A stretch of DNA of 64,000 nt, from positions 1,383,546 through 1,447,545 of the forward strand of contig NZ_BSOT01000005.1 in assembly GCF_030160655.1 (NCBI RefSeq), written 5' to 3'. The notes beneath the pieces are model-generated. The model worked only from the letters and a program-made list of their open reading frames with translations, had not been told where the DNA came from and did no database searches. Both the position numbers and the translations under genes were made by a program. The stretch is from Agaribacter marinus (GTDB lineage Bacteria; Pseudomonadota; Gammaproteobacteria; Enterobacterales; Alteromonadaceae). Shown one piece after another: positions 36,611 to 45,066 of the stretch (position 1 is the stretch's first letter; each line of letters begins with the position of its first letter).

Positions 36611-37064
36611 CATCATTCCATAAATCTGAAGGCGAAGTCTCAATCATTTCTTGTGCAAGACGTTCAACTTCTGCAACAAGTTTTCCTTCGGCTACCAATT
36701 GGTTTTCGAGTGCCATGTGAACACTTGCATTTCTAACTTGCTTCGTTGCTTTTAATCTAGCTCGCTTCATAAGAATATCTTCAACGTCAGTTTCTGGCAC
36801 AACAGCATATACGAAGCGGCACCCCATGCTCTCAGCCATTTGTTGCATAGTCTTAATCGTGATGCCTCCTGAAAGCTCAGCCTTTTCATTGATTGAGACT
36901 GCCCCTCTAGTAACCTCTAGCTTTCGCCCAAGTTGAGCGCCAGACATTCCAAGCGCCTTTCTTACTGTTCGTAACCACCCTTCCGAAGGTGTAGCAAGAC
37001 CTTCAAGCTTTTTACGTGCTAGATTCACATTTTCTCTATACTGTTTAGCAACGATATGTTTCAT
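36603..37064 (-). CDS. HTH regulator, mobile mystery protein A
   Basis: A 153-residue protein with a Cro/CI-type helix-turn-helix at about residues 30-85 (LRTVRKALGMSGAQLGRKL, TRGAVSINEKAE, KTMQQMAESMGCRFVYAVVP). It matches the mobile mystery protein A family (TIGR02612 type), which is always paired with protein B. It is probably the antitoxin/autorepressor for the Fic partner. The promoter upstream overlaps an inverted repeat that would suit self-binding. Confidence 0.87.
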   Translation of the reverse strand: MKHIVAKQYRENVNLARKKLEGLATPSEGWLRTVRKALGMSGAQLGRKLEVTRGAVSINEKAELSGGITIKTMQQMAESMGCRFVYAVVPETDVEDILMKRARLKATKQVRNASVHMALENQLVAEGKLVAEVERLAQEMIETSPSDLWNDDE

Positions 37065-37081
37065 GTTTTAATTCTTTCTAG

Positions 37082-37139
37082 AGTGTTAAGAATATCCATT
37101 TGTATAGTTATTAATATACAAATTAACACTAAATGTCAA
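37082..37139 (-). promoter_or_regulatory. Promoter and operator of the mobile mystery A/B pair
   Basis: On the minus strand TTGACA (37139-37134) and TATTAA (37116-37111) are 17 bases apart. The -10 box lies inside the 8-bp inverted repeat TTTGTATA/TATACAAA (37099-37122). A second 8-bp pair AGTGTTAA/TTAACACT (37082-37089, 37123-37130) surrounds it. This layout suits autorepression by the HTH protein. Confidence 0.6.
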
Positions 37140-37225
37140 GCCAAACCTATACACCAAGGAGATTATAGTATAGCTATGACTTGACATTATTGGTGTTTAG
37201 TACCAAAGCCGCTTACACTAACTTC

Positions 37226-37528
37226 CTAATGGTTCCAAAATATATGAACTTCTCTGTAACCCGTCTCAATGGTGAAAATATCCCCGCTTAACTCCATGTC
37301 ACGCCCCATTTTTTCATAGTCGATATAGTAAGCAAGGCTTTCAGGGATCTCGGTGGTATCTGTTGTTAGCTCTTCGGCAAAGTCGGCCACACTATAATGA
37401 CAACCTGCATAACTTTCTTCCATGGCCTTTTGAGCATCAGCCAAATCTGAAAAATGCCCTAATAGCTCAGCGGCTAGTTCGCCATGCTCAGAAATAAAGC
37501 ATGCTATTTCATGAGCTGATTCAAACCC
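37226..37528 (-). pseudogene. ArdA antirestriction protein, C-terminal remnant
   Basis: About the last 100 residues of an ArdA-like protein can be read, with HGELAAELLGHF, AGCHYSVADFAEEL, LAYYIDYEKMGRDMELSGD and IETGYREVHIFW. The frame runs upstream into the left end of the IS3-type element, where it meets a TAG. The N-terminal half is missing, and I do not see it beyond the right end of the element. ArdA proteins mimic DNA to block type I restriction enzymes and are usually plasmid- or element-borne, which fits this accessory patch. Confidence 0.8.
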
Positions 37529-37594
37529 TGTAACGGTCTACTTTTCCTAGACACCTTGTTAGAGGTACACTAACCTATAACTAATGAGGTAAAT

Positions 37595-37857
37595 ATGAGC
37601 CGTAAAACGTTCTCAGCAGAGTTTAAACAAGAATGTGTTGAACTCGTTGTTCGACAAGGTTATCAAGTCAAACAAGCGGCACTCGCGATGAATATTGGCT
37701 TTTCCACACTCCAACGTTGGATTCGGCAGTATCGAGAAGAGCAACAGGGACTTACGCCAACAGCCTCTGCGATTACGCCAGAGCAACAACGTATTCAAGC
37801 GCTTGAAAAGCAGGTAAAACAACTCCAAAGTGACAATGACCTGTTAAAAAAAGCGTC
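37595..37857 (+). pseudogene. IS3-family transposase OrfA, interrupted
   Basis: The N-terminal 87 or so residues of an HTH OrfA are intact (FSAEFKQECVELVV, FSTLQRWIRQYREE, leucine-zipper-like QALEKQVKQLQSDNDLLKKA). The frame then enters the IS30-type insert. Removing the insert and one TC duplication restores KKASAFFAMEMNGSSKSRRT and a stop at 39139-39141, which overlaps orfB in the -1 frame as in active IS3 elements. Confidence 0.85.
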
Positions 37858-39087
37858 TGTAGATTCAAGTGTTCATCGCAACAGTTATATTAAAATACTG
37901 ATTTGCGTGAGGACATTTGATGAAGCAACTAAAACGGACATTTACCCAGGACGAACGAGAGCTGGTTTTTGATTTATGGAAACAAGGTGCAGGGTTTAGT
38001 GATATTGGCCGAGTAATTGAAGCTAAGCCAGGCTCTGTTTTTACAATATTAAAAAGTTCTGGCGGTATTAAACCACCCCCTAGAAAACGTAATATTACTC
38101 ATTTGACCATGAGAGAGCGTGAAGAAATTCGGGTCGCACTTTCCGCTAAAAAAAGTATTAGAGCTATAGCGGAGCAACTCAATCGGTCTCCTTCAACGAT
38201 TTCCAGAGAAGTATCTAGAAATCGAGGGCGTAGATATTATCAAGCGGTAGATGCAGATAATCGAGCTAAACGTATGGCAAAGCGACCAAAGCTTGGCTTG
38301 CTTCAATTACACCCAGAACTTAAGCAGTTAGTGTTGGATAAACTTCAATTAAAATGGTCTCCCGAGCAGATATCCGGTTGGTTACGTGTTGAATATGCAC
38401 GACGTAAAAAGATGCAGGTTTCGCACGAAACTATCTATAAGTCACTCTATGTCCGCTCAAAAAAAATTATTCACCATTCATTTTGTGAACACCTGAGAAG
38501 GAAGCGCCCAATGCGCCATAGTCGATTTCATTCGAAAAAAGGTGATAGGGGCTCAATTAATATAGTGAATGGCGTTTCGATTCACGAACGCTCTAAACAT
38601 ATCGACAATAGGCGCTCACTAGGGCATTGGGAAGGTGATTTAGTGTCCGGCTCTAAGAATACGCATATAGCCACCTTGGTCGACCGAAAATCTCGTTTCA
38701 CCATTATTCTGAAATTAGTTGGAAAAGATGCAGACTCTGTAAACGAAGCACTATGTGAAACGTTTAGTAAAATGCCTGCTAAGTATCGCCAGTCACTAAC
38801 TTGGGACAGAGGTATGGAGTTGGCGAAGCATAGTGTCATTACTGAAGAGTTCGGTATGCCGGTATATTTTTGTGACCCTCAGTGCCCATGGCAGCGTGGC
38901 ACAAATGAGAATACGAATAGCCTTATTAGACAATACTTCCCTAAAAAGACGGATTTGTCCCCACATTCACAAGCGAGACTTAATGAGGTTGCAGCTCAAT
39001 TAAACGAATGACCTAGAAAAACATTGAAATTCAAAACACCATCACACATGATTGAAAAGAGTGTTGCGATGATCACTTGAATCTACA
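37858..39087 (+). mobile_element. IS30-family element inserted in the IS3 orfA
   Basis: Terminal inverted repeats TGTAGATTCAAGTG-N-TCATCGCAACA are present at the left (from 37858) and mirrored at the right (to 39087). The host sequence is duplicated as TC on both sides (37856-37857 and 39088-39089). The length is 1230 bp. It carries one IS30-type transposase on the plus strand. Confidence 0.88.
37917..39080 (+). pseudogene. IS30-family transposase with a premature stop
   Basis: An N-terminal HTH (REREEIRVALSAKKSIRAIA, SPSTISREVSRN) precedes a DDE core with GHWEGDLVSG, LTWDRGMELA and CDPQCPWQRGTNENTNSLI. The frame meets TGA at 39009-39011 where the family normally has arginine (N-E-R-P-R-K-T-L). 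The next 22 codons remain in frame to a TGA at 39078. A single CGA-to-TGA change explains this. The 364-residue product keeps the DDE residues but loses the C-terminal tail; it may be inactive. Confidence 0.85.
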
Positions 39088-39137
39088 TCAGCCTTTTTCG
39101 CCATGGAAATGAACGGCAGCAGCAAATCGCGCAGAAC

Positions 39138-39953
39138 TTGAAAAAGGCTGGATATCCCGTTAAACAAATATGCCGTTGTTTGCCTGTGGCTAGGAGTAGC
39201 TTCTATGCACGCTGCAAACCTAAAGCCATTAAGCCTGAGACACTGTGTTTACTCGCCGCTATACGCCAGACCCATAAGGATATGGATGCCACTTATGGCA
39301 CTCGACGTATGGTTGTAGAATTACGTGAATTAGGTTTTGGTGTTGGACGTTACAAAGTGAGTCGACTTATGAAAAAACTTAAGTTAGTCGCCAAGCGTCC
39401 CAAACAGCATCGATACCCTCTCTATGGACAATCATCGTTGCTTGCCCCTAATAGCCTAAATAGGCAATTTAATCCTGAAACGGCTAATCGCTATTGGTCT
39501 GGCGACATTACCTATATCCGCACTAGCCAAGGGTGGCTGTACTTAGCGATTGTCATGGATTTGTACTCTCGAAGGGTGATTAGTTGGGCGTTTTCAGATA
39601 AACCTAATAGCGAGTTAACGACACGAGCACTTAGGTTAGCAGTGAACAAACGACAGCCTAATCAAGCAGAGGTTTTCCACTCGGCTCATGGAGGGCAATA
39701 CACAAGTACGGCGTTTCAACAATGTATGGAGGAACACAACATTGAGTCAAGTATGAGTAGAAAAGGAAATTGCTTAGACAATGCCGTGACGGAACGTTTC
39801 TTTAGAAGCTTAAAATCAGAGCGAGTGAATTATAGAAGATATAAAACACGCCAAGCAGCTAAAGCAGATATCATAGACTATATTGAACCGTTCTATAATC
39901 AAAAAAGGCGCCATGCTACGCTGGGCAATATATCGCCAGCGGATATGAGCTAA
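39138..39953 (+). pseudogene. IS3-family transposase OrfB with a lost catalytic aspartate
   Basis: An integrase-type (rve) transposase of ~271 residues read from TTG. The first catalytic aspartate is in YWSGDITYI and the glutamate in CLDNAVTERFFRSLK. The second aspartate, expected in HSDxGxQY, is replaced: the sequence reads FHSAHGGQYTS (GCT instead of GAT). The frame is otherwise open to the end. Together with the split orfA this element should be unable to move by itself. Confidence 0.85.
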
Positions 39954-40003
39954 ACTATTTAAAAACAGCCTAACTGGGTGTCTAAGATCATTAGACCGTT
40001 ACA

Positions 40004-40167
40004 AAACCACACGGTTAAAAAAAAGCGGATATTGGTACTGATAGTACCGATAGACTGTAACGCTCTTACTCTTGAACAATTGCGAGTTCAAGCTTCGGAA
40101 ATGAAACGACTTGGACTGATTTCTAAGCAACCTAAACAGGTCTCCAAGAAAAGTTCAAAGTTACAAC
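40004..40167 (+). other. Unassigned remnant between the IS element and the wzc-like gene
   Basis: A plus-strand frame running from within the IS end encodes LTLEQLRVQASEMKRLGLIS and continues into the antisense of the kinase gene. It has no start of its own outside the IS and I do not recognise the family. It is probably the tail of a gene lost when this region was rearranged. Confidence 0.3.
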
Positions 40168-42285
40168 TCATTGGTGATATTGGTATTTACTTAACTTGTC
40201 ATTCGTTTGATTTAATACCAAACCAAGAATATTCGCATTCACTTGATGCAGCAACCGTATCCCGTTTTTGACATGTTCTCTCGACGTGCTTTCGGCCTGA
40301 GTAACAAAAAGTACACCATCGACGGATTTTGATATCGCTTGTGCATCAGAGACTAAATTGATCGGTGCGGTCTCAACAATGACTCTATCATAATGTTTAG
40401 ACAGACCTTTAAGCAATCGAGCAAAGTTCCTTGATAATAGTAATTTACTTGGATTATCGGGCAAGTGACCCGCGCACATAATGTCGTAATTTTGCGATGT
40501 AGATCTTTGCAAACATTGACCTAGTTTATATTTTCCGCTCATCAGCTCAACAAGGCCTGCTTGCATACTATCAAGTCCTAATTTATCAGCCATGGAAGGC
40601 TTGTGCAGATCAGCATCTATGACCAGTACGCGCTCTAACTCAGAAAATGCTTCGGCAAGGTTAAGCGTGGTCGATGACTTACCTTCGCCAGACATAGCCG
40701 ACGTTACTGCTAATATGCTGCACGAATTTTCATTCACTTTTAACTTAGTACGTAGATTTCGCATCGTCTCTAAGTAATGCGGATTTTTCACTAGTTGGTC
40801 ACATGGCTTAGTGCAAACACGTTTATGAGCCTTTAATTTTTTATTTACTTTCGGCAATTCGCTCAATACTGCTAATGACGTTATTCTAGCCGCCTCTTCA
40901 GCATTGAGTATTCCCTTTCGACTAAACTCAAGCACCAGTATCAATAAAACGCCGAGACAGGCGCATAACATAATTGATACCGCCATTATCAACACCTTTT
41001 TAGGACCTGACGGAAACTTCGGCGGATATGCATAATCCAGTATTCTTGCAAAAGACTTTTGTAAATTTTTAGTGGCTTTAGTTTCCTGTAAGCGTGTGAG
41101 AAAGGTGTCATATAACTCTTGATTCGACTCGACTTCTCTTTGCAGGCGATGAAATTCGCTTTGCTGCATACTCAAATGATGGTATTCGGCCTTACTCTTC
41201 TCAAAGCTTTTTTGGGCGCTTGCTAAGTCGCTCTGTACCGCTAAAAAGGAATCATCAACGCTCGATAAGGCTGAATCAATATGCGATTGAAGGGTACTTT
41301 CGACACTCGATATTTCCTCAACTATTGATTGGTGTTTTGGGTGCTTTGGCCCATAAACCAAAGAAATATTAGCGAATTCTTGCTGCAAATGTGACAAGGT
41401 TTTTTTTGTAGATGCTATTAGGCTACTGATACTCGCCATATTGGCATTCAATAGCGCCAGAGGGTCATTTGTGTTTTTTAATCGGCCAAAACGGGCTTTA
41501 AGTTGTTCAAGCGTTTTTTGGTAGTCCAACACTTGCTGCGCATAGGTTTCTATTTCATTCGCTTTGAGACTCAGTACACCTTCTATATCTATTAGATCGT
41601 GCGCCATTTTATATTTTTGAAGCCCCGCTTCCGCAGAATTAAGTTTGTTTTTTAACTTCTCTATTTCTTCAATGAGCCAAGTGGATGCATTTTCGTTTAC
41701 TTCACTGCGACTAGTACTGTGATATTCCATGTAGATATCCGCAAGAGTGTTTGCAATGTTTGCTGCTAACTCTGCCGAATGCGCAGTAACCTTAATTTTT
41801 ATAAATTCACTGCTTTTAATTTGCGAAACGCTCAGCATCGATTGAATACTTATCGCAAGCTCAGACGTGCTTTTGCTCTGAATAGGTTTATTAAACCAAT
41901 CACTTAGTATAGGCAGGTATTCAACAATAGGTGGTGTGGGCTTTTCATACAACTCTTGCGCAGTAAGACCAAGTTTTTCGACAACTTTTTTAAGTACTTG
42001 TCGAGATTTAAGCAGTTCAATTTGCGTGTTGTAATGTTCTTCTGTTCGCGCTTCTAAAACATACAGCTCGTCTATCGAAACAATATTTCCTTGCTCAATA
42101 CCAACTTGTAAAGTCGTTGACGCGGTGAATACACTTGGCAACGTCTTCACGTAAACAAAAGTAAATACAAAACCAATCAAAACAAAGGCAATCGGAATCG
42201 ACTTTTGTCGCCAAAGCAACAAAAGTAAATACACTATATCTATATCACCATTACTTTGGCTGTTTTGATCGTCGGTATTCAACAA
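40168..42285 (-). CDS. Wzc/ExoP-type polysaccharide co-polymerase and tyrosine autokinase
   Basis: A 705-residue inner-membrane protein. The N-terminal Wzz domain has a helix at about 30-50 and another near 430-450, with a long periplasmic coiled coil between. The cytoplasmic BY-kinase domain shows Walker A SAMSGEGKSS and Walker A' RVLVIDADLHKPS. The C-terminal tail has only two tyrosines (SKYQYHQ), fewer than usual. It controls chain length and export of a surface polysaccharide. Translation appears to start at TTG after GGAA. It is the last gene of the glycan locus, 230 bases after the preceding gene and beside the IS debris. Confidence 0.88.
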   Translation of the reverse strand: MLNTDDQNSQSNGDIDIVYLLLLLWRQKSIPIAFVLIGFVFTFVYVKTLPSVFTASTTLQVGIEQGNIVSIDELYVLEARTEEHYNTQIELLKSRQVLKKVVEKLGLTAQELYEKPTPPIVEYLPILSDWFNKPIQSKSTSELAISIQSMLSVSQIKSSEFIKIKVTAHSAELAANIANTLADIYMEYHSTSRSEVNENASTWLIEEIEKLKNKLNSAEAGLQKYKMAHDLIDIEGVLSLKANEIETYAQQVLDYQKTLEQLKARFGRLKNTNDPLALLNANMASISSLIASTKKTLSHLQQEFANISLVYGPKHPKHQSIVEEISSVESTLQSHIDSALSSVDDSFLAVQSDLASAQKSFEKSKAEYHHLSMQQSEFHRLQREVESNQELYDTFLTRLQETKATKNLQKSFARILDYAYPPKFPSGPKKVLIMAVSIMLCACLGVLLILVLEFSRKGILNAEEAARITSLAVLSELPKVNKKLKAHKRVCTKPCDQLVKNPHYLETMRNLRTKLKVNENSCSILAVTSAMSGEGKSSTTLNLAEAFSELERVLVIDADLHKPSMADKLGLDSMQAGLVELMSGKYKLGQCLQRSTSQNYDIMCAGHLPDNPSKLLLSRNFARLLKGLSKHYDRVIVETAPINLVSDAQAISKSVDGVLFVTQAESTSREHVKNGIRLLHQVNANILGLVLNQTNDKLSKYQYHQ

Positions 42286-42515
42286 AAATTCCGTTTATAT
42301 CAGCTTCTTCCTAGAAAAAACTATTTGATGTAACCAATTACAACAAGCCCTTGGGCAACTTGTCCTATTTCAGAATGCATTCAGCTTACAAGGATATAAG
42401 CGACAGGTTTTGCGCTTTCGGGACGCTTACACAATATGTATGCAACTCTGATTGTTTAATATCGACCGCACGAAGGTTTAGCTTTAATGCAGTTGTCAAA
42501 GATAAGCGGTTGAAT

Positions 42516-43694
42516 TTACGCCTTCTCCAATAACGTCATTTTGTACCGATGATAAAAGTCTTGGCGTTTTTGCTGCAATTTGTCGTTCTCGTATTGATGG
42601 GCGACCGCTAGGTTTCTCGCGCTCGCAGCATTTAGCGCGTTGGTATCTTGAGAAAGACGCCCGAGTTTATCAGCAAATGTCATGTAGTCTTCAGCATCAA
42701 ACAAACAAGACGCTTGAACAAGTTCTGGAATGCCGCCAACATTCGAAGCTAAGCAAGGTAGTCCCCTCGCCATTGCCTCTATCAGCGCTCTCGGTAATCC
42801 TTCGGTTCGAGAAGGCATCACAAAAATGTCAGCCTGATCAAGATACGATTTTACCTCTTGCTGTGATACCTCACCCACAAAATTAACGCTGTCACTCAAA
42901 CCCAATGCCGACGCCATTTCTTGTATTTCAGGCAAGTACACACCACCGCCGAGCATGTTTAAGGTAAAATAAATATTTTTACTTTTTAATTCCTTTAGAG
43001 CTTTAAGTAATGTATCTGGCCCTTTGTAAAGCTGGCTTAGCGACCCAACAAATACTAGATTAGTCGCGGGAGAATTAAAGCTCCTAGGTTTATCTACAAA
43101 GTCGTCAGGATAAAGTTCTATGTCCGAACAGCCAACCGAAATTGCACCTGACATGTCATCAACCGGATATAGTCTCTGCAAATATGTGTTGGTGACGTAA
43201 CACGCCGCTGCTGCAGAATCTGCTAGTGAGCGAAGCGCCCATCTACTCACTTTCGCCATAAACTTATCTAAAAGAGAATGCGTAACGCCAGCATTAAACA
43301 CTTGATAGGGGTCGCCAACGACTTCTATCGCGTAATTTGCAATAGTATTGGGCCCCAGTGTGGCTAACATGACGGACTGTGATGGCACGCGAAAAATAAT
43401 AGCGTCGTCTTCATTGCAGACGTTTTGCAGTAGTGAGCGAATGGTCAAGCTATGCTTGAGCAGGCCAACAACACCGATGTAGTATGGCAATGGAACAAAG
43501 GTAACAAGGGGGCCTGAAGAAAGCACCCAAGCGGCTTCGCTAGAAGAAACCTCCTTTACTCTGGCCACCACCTTAACAGTATCGAATGATTGGAGGTAAC
43601 GCTGCCAAAATTGATATTGGAAGGCGCTAGAGGTCCACACCTTGCCATCTGGTGTCCGAAAAAACCGAAACTCGCATGTTATTACCACATTCAC
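42516..43694 (-). CDS. Glycosyltransferase family 4
   Basis: A 392-residue GT-B fold enzyme. The C-terminal nucleotide-sugar domain shows LVFVGSLSQLYKGPDTLLKAL and the EX7E-type segment FVMPSRTEGLPRALIEAMA. It adds one sugar to the lipid-linked glycan on the cytoplasmic side. The start is GTG, supported by AGGAG eight bases upstream, right after the polymerase stop. Donor and linkage cannot be told. Confidence 0.88.
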   Translation of the reverse strand: MNVVITCEFRFFRTPDGKVWTSSAFQYQFWQRYLQSFDTVKVVARVKEVSSSEAAWVLSSGPLVTFVPLPYYIGVVGLLKHSLTIRSLLQNVCNEDDAIIFRVPSQSVMLATLGPNTIANYAIEVVGDPYQVFNAGVTHSLLDKFMAKVSRWALRSLADSAAAACYVTNTYLQRLYPVDDMSGAISVGCSDIELYPDDFVDKPRSFNSPATNLVFVGSLSQLYKGPDTLLKALKELKSKNIYFTLNMLGGGVYLPEIQEMASALGLSDSVNFVGEVSQQEVKSYLDQADIFVMPSRTEGLPRALIEAMARGLPCLASNVGGIPELVQASCLFDAEDYMTFADKLGRLSQDTNALNAASARNLAVAHQYENDKLQQKRQDFYHRYKMTLLEKA

Positions 43695-43695
43695 T

Positions 43696-45066
43696 TTACA
43701 TGCTCCTATTTCTTTTGGCTAAGAACAAACAGCCTGCCACTAACACCACGCCTAAAACAATCTGGATAGGGACATGGGCAAAACTGTTTCTTATCATGAC
43801 AAATACTGGGACTAAGGCCACGCCAATGTATACATCAGTAGAAAGTGTCGAGGGTTTGTTATCTAATTTTGCGAACAAATAAGCAAATATCATGGCGATG
43901 ATGAAAACCCCAGTACCACCAAAATTAATGTAGGCTTCTGCTACTAGAGAGAACCCAATCGGCCCTGACACCCTAATCACTTTTACATTGAGTAAACGAT
44001 CATCCTCAAGTGCAGGTAAGCGACTCATTTGTGGTAAAACCAAGGCCACTTGTCGTTCTATGGGCGCCCAATAACTCGCGCCCAACAATAGATCGTCACC
44101 GGTATCCCGCCATTTCACCACTTCTGTCACGGCGCGCAAACTGGACCCCAATTCGGCTACGGTGTTCATTGGATTGAGTGACATATCGCCAGAAAAATCG
44201 CCGGAAACGCGAGCATTTTTCACGATACTTGCGGCAACTAAAAATACCGTGATTAACACGACCATTAACGCACCATTAATTGGCTTTCCCCTTCTAGCGA
44301 GTAATGCTAGTGCCACAGCACTGGGAAACATTACCTCACCTCGAAGCCCTAAGCGAAACGCCATCGCGCTCCACACAAAGAATGCTAAAAAGTAGTACAC
44401 ACCAAAACCCGGTCGATAACTCACTACCACTAACACCAGCGTCAATCCAATCAACAAATAAATGTAGGTAAATAAAATGCCCACGATAGGAATACTGTCT
44501 ACGACAGACAGATACGCGCCATAAGAACTCGCCGCGCCGGTACTAAAGGCAATCGCAAAAAAGATAAATATACTACCAATTAGCCCTATACCGCCGATAT
44601 GAAATGCGCGTCGGCAATAAGCTACATCCTCCTTCTGCGTTCCCAAGGACACGTTGTCTGAGAATAAAATAGATGCGAATGCATACCCAATAAAAGCAAG
44701 ATTAATTAACACAATGGCGTGGGTATTGTAATGGGTGTCAAACCAAAAACTGATTTGATAAACAATGTCGTCATCAGTAATTCCCCCCATTGCACTGGCT
44801 AGAATTAAGCCCGCATGAAACACCCCAAATGTGACGTAAAAAATAAACGAAATTGACCAAATACCACGGGGCAATACTTGCGCTAGCACTGCCGCTAAAG
44901 CCAAAAAATTTAATGCAGTGAGCAACTCCAGATGTGGTCTGCTAATGTCAAACGCGCCGATAACTATCGACAATACACTGATGCTACAAAGCAGTACCAG
45001 AGACAAGCCGACTAGTTTTCTAAATACGGCCTTATTGAGCGTAGAGTGTGAATAGCTGCTTAACAT
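43696..45066 (-). CDS. Wzy-type oligosaccharide repeat-unit polymerase
   Basis: A ~456-residue inner-membrane protein with about 11-12 hydrophobic helices and a large periplasmic loop (around DTGDDLLLGASYWAPIERQ), the layout of O-antigen/capsule polymerases. Sequence identity among Wzy proteins is low, so the call rests on topology and context. I start at the ATG giving MLSSYSHSTLNK, 35 bases inside the end of the upstream glycosyltransferase gene. The longer frame upstream lacks membrane character and overlaps that gene extensively. Confidence 0.75.
   Translation of the reverse strand: MLSSYSHSTLNKAVFRKLVGLSLVLLCSISVLSIVIGAFDISRPHLELLTALNFLALAAVLAQVLPRGIWSISFIFYVTFGVFHAGLILASAMGGITDDDIVYQISFWFDTHYNTHAIVLINLAFIGYAFASILFSDNVSLGTQKEDVAYCRRAFHIGGIGLIGSIFIFFAIAFSTGAASSYGAYLSVVDSIPIVGILFTYIYLLIGLTLVLVVVSYRPGFGVYYFLAFFVWSAMAFRLGLRGEVMFPSAVALALLARRGKPINGALMVVLITVFLVAASIVKNARVSGDFSGDMSLNPMNTVAELGSSLRAVTEVVKWRDTGDDLLLGASYWAPIERQVALVLPQMSRLPALEDDRLLNVKVIRVSGPIGFSLVAEAYINFGGTGVFIIAMIFAYLFAKLDNKPSTLSTDVYIGVALVPVFVMIRNSFAHVPIQIVLGVVLVAGCLFLAKRNRSM

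Larger units (their letters stand above)
37529..40003 (+). mobile_element. IS3-family element, interrupted by an IS30-family element
   Basis: The ends are inverted repeats: TGTAACGGTCTA-N7-TAGACACC at the left (37529-37555) and its mirror at the right (39977-40003). A 5-bp AAACC occurs on both flanks (37523-37527 and 40004-40008), allowing one extra base at the left end. Inside are orfA and orfB of an IS3-type transposase, split by a second element. Without the insert the element would be about 1.24 kb, the normal IS3-family size. Confidence 0.85.

Noticed and set aside
39978-40271. 97-codon plus-strand frame as an independent gene
   Set aside because: Its start lies within the IS3 right end and its 3' part is antisense to the kinase gene; kept only as a remnant.
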